Made by a program: the position numbers and the translations under genes. Below the pieces are notes generated by a model. The model had not been told where the DNA came from. It saw only the letters and a program-made list of their open reading frames with translations, and made no database searches. Of a stretch of DNA of 64,000 nucleotides, positions 63,063-64,000 are shown in pieces (the first letter of the stretch is position 1; each line of letters opens with the position of its first letter). Source of the DNA: Oscillospiraceae bacterium (lineage in GTDB: Bacteria > Bacillota > Clostridia > Oscillospirales > Ruminococcaceae); assembly GCA_024404915.1 (NCBI GenBank), contig JAKSPJ010000010.1:29623-93622 (forward strand), given 5' to 3'.

Positions 63063-64000
63063 ATGAAAAGAACACTTGCTTTTTTAGCTGCAATGGCTAT
63101 GTGTGTATCATCTGTACCGATGGCATATACGTCTGCGGCAAATGCCGTGCCTGTTACAGCGGAGAAATCCGCATTTAATGAATCAGAATACTTTGTTGTA
63201 GTCGGAACCTACCATAGCCGTGACGGCGAAAATTATACTCAGCTTCGCTATGAAAACGGTGGATCAGCTGGAAAGGTAGCATGGAAGAATGCTCCTGATG
63301 GCTTAACTTATGGTGATATTCTTGTTGCTGAGGGTAAATTCAAATTAGATAATGTTCGTGAATATTCAGACGAGCCTGTTTATGCAATGGCATCCGTTAA
63401 TTATCTCAATGATGATGCTGTTCTTAGAAAAGTCGGACACTGTACTGAGCTTATGGAACGAAAGAAACTGACTGTAACAAGTACAATGTATGACGGTTCA
63501 GGTCATTTCAGCATATACCTTGAAGATGAAAACGGAAAGGAATATTATTACGGATTAAGCACGGTAGGTTCGTCACTCGGAGTTAATCTTGCATATGATG
63601 CAGAATATGGCGATAATGTTACATTTATGTTCTGCAATGGAAACATCAGCATTCCGCTTGAGGTTGCAAAGCCGTTAGTTCCGTCATGGGTTCCAAAGAG
63701 CTTTGTGGAAGCAATGGAGTTTTACAATGAATATGGTGTAACACATATCAGTAAAGGTAATAATATCTGTGACGTAGTGTGTCTTGTTTTCCCTGAGAGT
63801 GCTTCTTCCTCAAAAAATTACGAAATCAGGACAACTGAATCGGTGAATAAAATATATCACAAAACCTTTGAAAGTCCGATTGGTGATACAAAGTATGAGG
63901 TTGTGGCATATTATGATGACTGCAAATCTCCGACTTCGTTCAGCATTGATTTAAACTGCAATGATGAGATTCAGTGGAGTTATGTATTTGATTGCGACGG
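63063..64000 (+). CDS. Secreted protein of unknown function (3' truncated)
   Basis: 312 codons and still open at the window edge. GGAGG lies eight bases before the ATG. A signal peptide (about 1-28, ending in SAANA) is clear. The rest looks beta-rich with many Tyr, Asp and Gly; a PSWVPKSFVEAMEFYNEYG segment near residue 205 resembles a motif I associate with large secreted Ruminococcus proteins, some with dockerins further on. I recognise no catalytic motif. It has its own consensus promoter. Confidence 0.7.
   Translation, partial: MKRTLAFLAAMAMCVSSVPMAYTSAANAVPVTAEKSAFNESEYFVVVGTYHSRDGENYTQLRYENGGSAGKVAWKNAPDGLTYGDILVAEGKFKLDNVREYSDEPVYAMASVNYLNDDAVLRKVGHCTELMERKKLTVTSTMYDGSGHFSIYLEDENGKEYYYGLSTVGSSLGVNLAYDAEYGDNVTFMFCNGNISIPLEVAKPLVPSWVPKSFVEAMEFYNEYGVTHISKGNNICDVVCLVFPESASSSKNYEIRTTESVNKIYHKTFESPIGDTKYEVVAYYDDCKSPTSFSIDLNCNDEIQWSYVFDCD

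Overview
The window looks like chromosome from a cellulosome-forming gut Ruminococcus (Oscillospiraceae; R. flavefaciens / R. champanellensis type). The base composition is moderate, by eye in the mid-40s % GC. Genes are tightly packed with strong GGAGG ribosome sites and TTGACA/TATAAT promoters. Three genes encode secreted proteins with type I dockerins, and a fourth secreted protein carries a cohesin-like domain, a dockerin half-repeat and a GH25 muramidase. Other anaerobe markers are a trimeric [FeFe] hydrogenase, a flavodiiron protein, a PPi-type phosphofructokinase and a formate-THF ligase. The species assignment is inference.

Layout. 1-0.5 kb: 3' end of an SPFH/zinc-ribbon gene. 0.6-5.9 kb (minus): CoA-precursor cluster panB-panC-panD, coaBC-coaX and a DUF2520 ketopantoate reductase (panG-like). 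6.0-7.9 kb (minus): yigZ and tmcAL. 8.0-13.6 kb (plus): ackA, cytidine deaminase, an orphan peptide-binding lipoprotein, exonuclease III, then divIC and an S1-domain gene. 14.1-16.7 kb (minus): a pyrophosphatase-like gene and a heparinase-type lyase with dockerin. 17.0-18.8 kb (plus): a compact redox operon (ferredoxin-thioredoxin-reductase-like protein, thioredoxin, flavodiiron protein). 18.9-22.2 kb (minus): nitroreductase, D-lactate dehydrogenase, a membrane protein, a TSUP permease and an upstream 40-codon gene. 22.5-24.8 kb (plus): azlCD and a nucleotidyltransferase. 25.1-30 kb (plus): dockerin protein, uppP, sfsA and a GH16-dockerin-beta-helix enzyme. 30.2-31.7 kb (minus): the cohesin-GH25 protein.

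Continuing: tRNA-Thr at 32.1 kb; a minus-strand RNA-modification operon (rsmE, phosphoesterase, mnmM, small membrane protein) at 32.3-34.7 kb; HAD, CDF, DMT, SGNH, rlmI-like and mutT genes to 41 kb; hydrogenase hydC-hydB-hydA at 41-45.3 kb; sstT and pfk to 48.2 kb; a glutamine-type ABC system whose binding protein is circularly permuted and fused to the permease at 48.5-50.7 kb; a degenerate GGDEF protein; an IS200/IS605 remnant; putP and fhs; a FkbH-like protein with a heterodimeric ABC exporter at 56.3-61.5 kb; a Thr-rich-linker amidase; and a truncated secreted protein at the right edge.

Most of the window is core metabolism, with fermentation genes (acetate, lactate, H2), tRNA/rRNA modification and envelope genes interleaved with cellulosome loci. 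I see no phage, CRISPR or rRNA. The least explained items are the cohesin-muramidase fusion, the FTR-Trx-FDP operon, the permuted binding protein, the 40-codon gene before the TSUP permease, the FkbH/ABC pair, and a short palindromic repeat family present three times (about 5.96, 11.7 and 62.7 kb).
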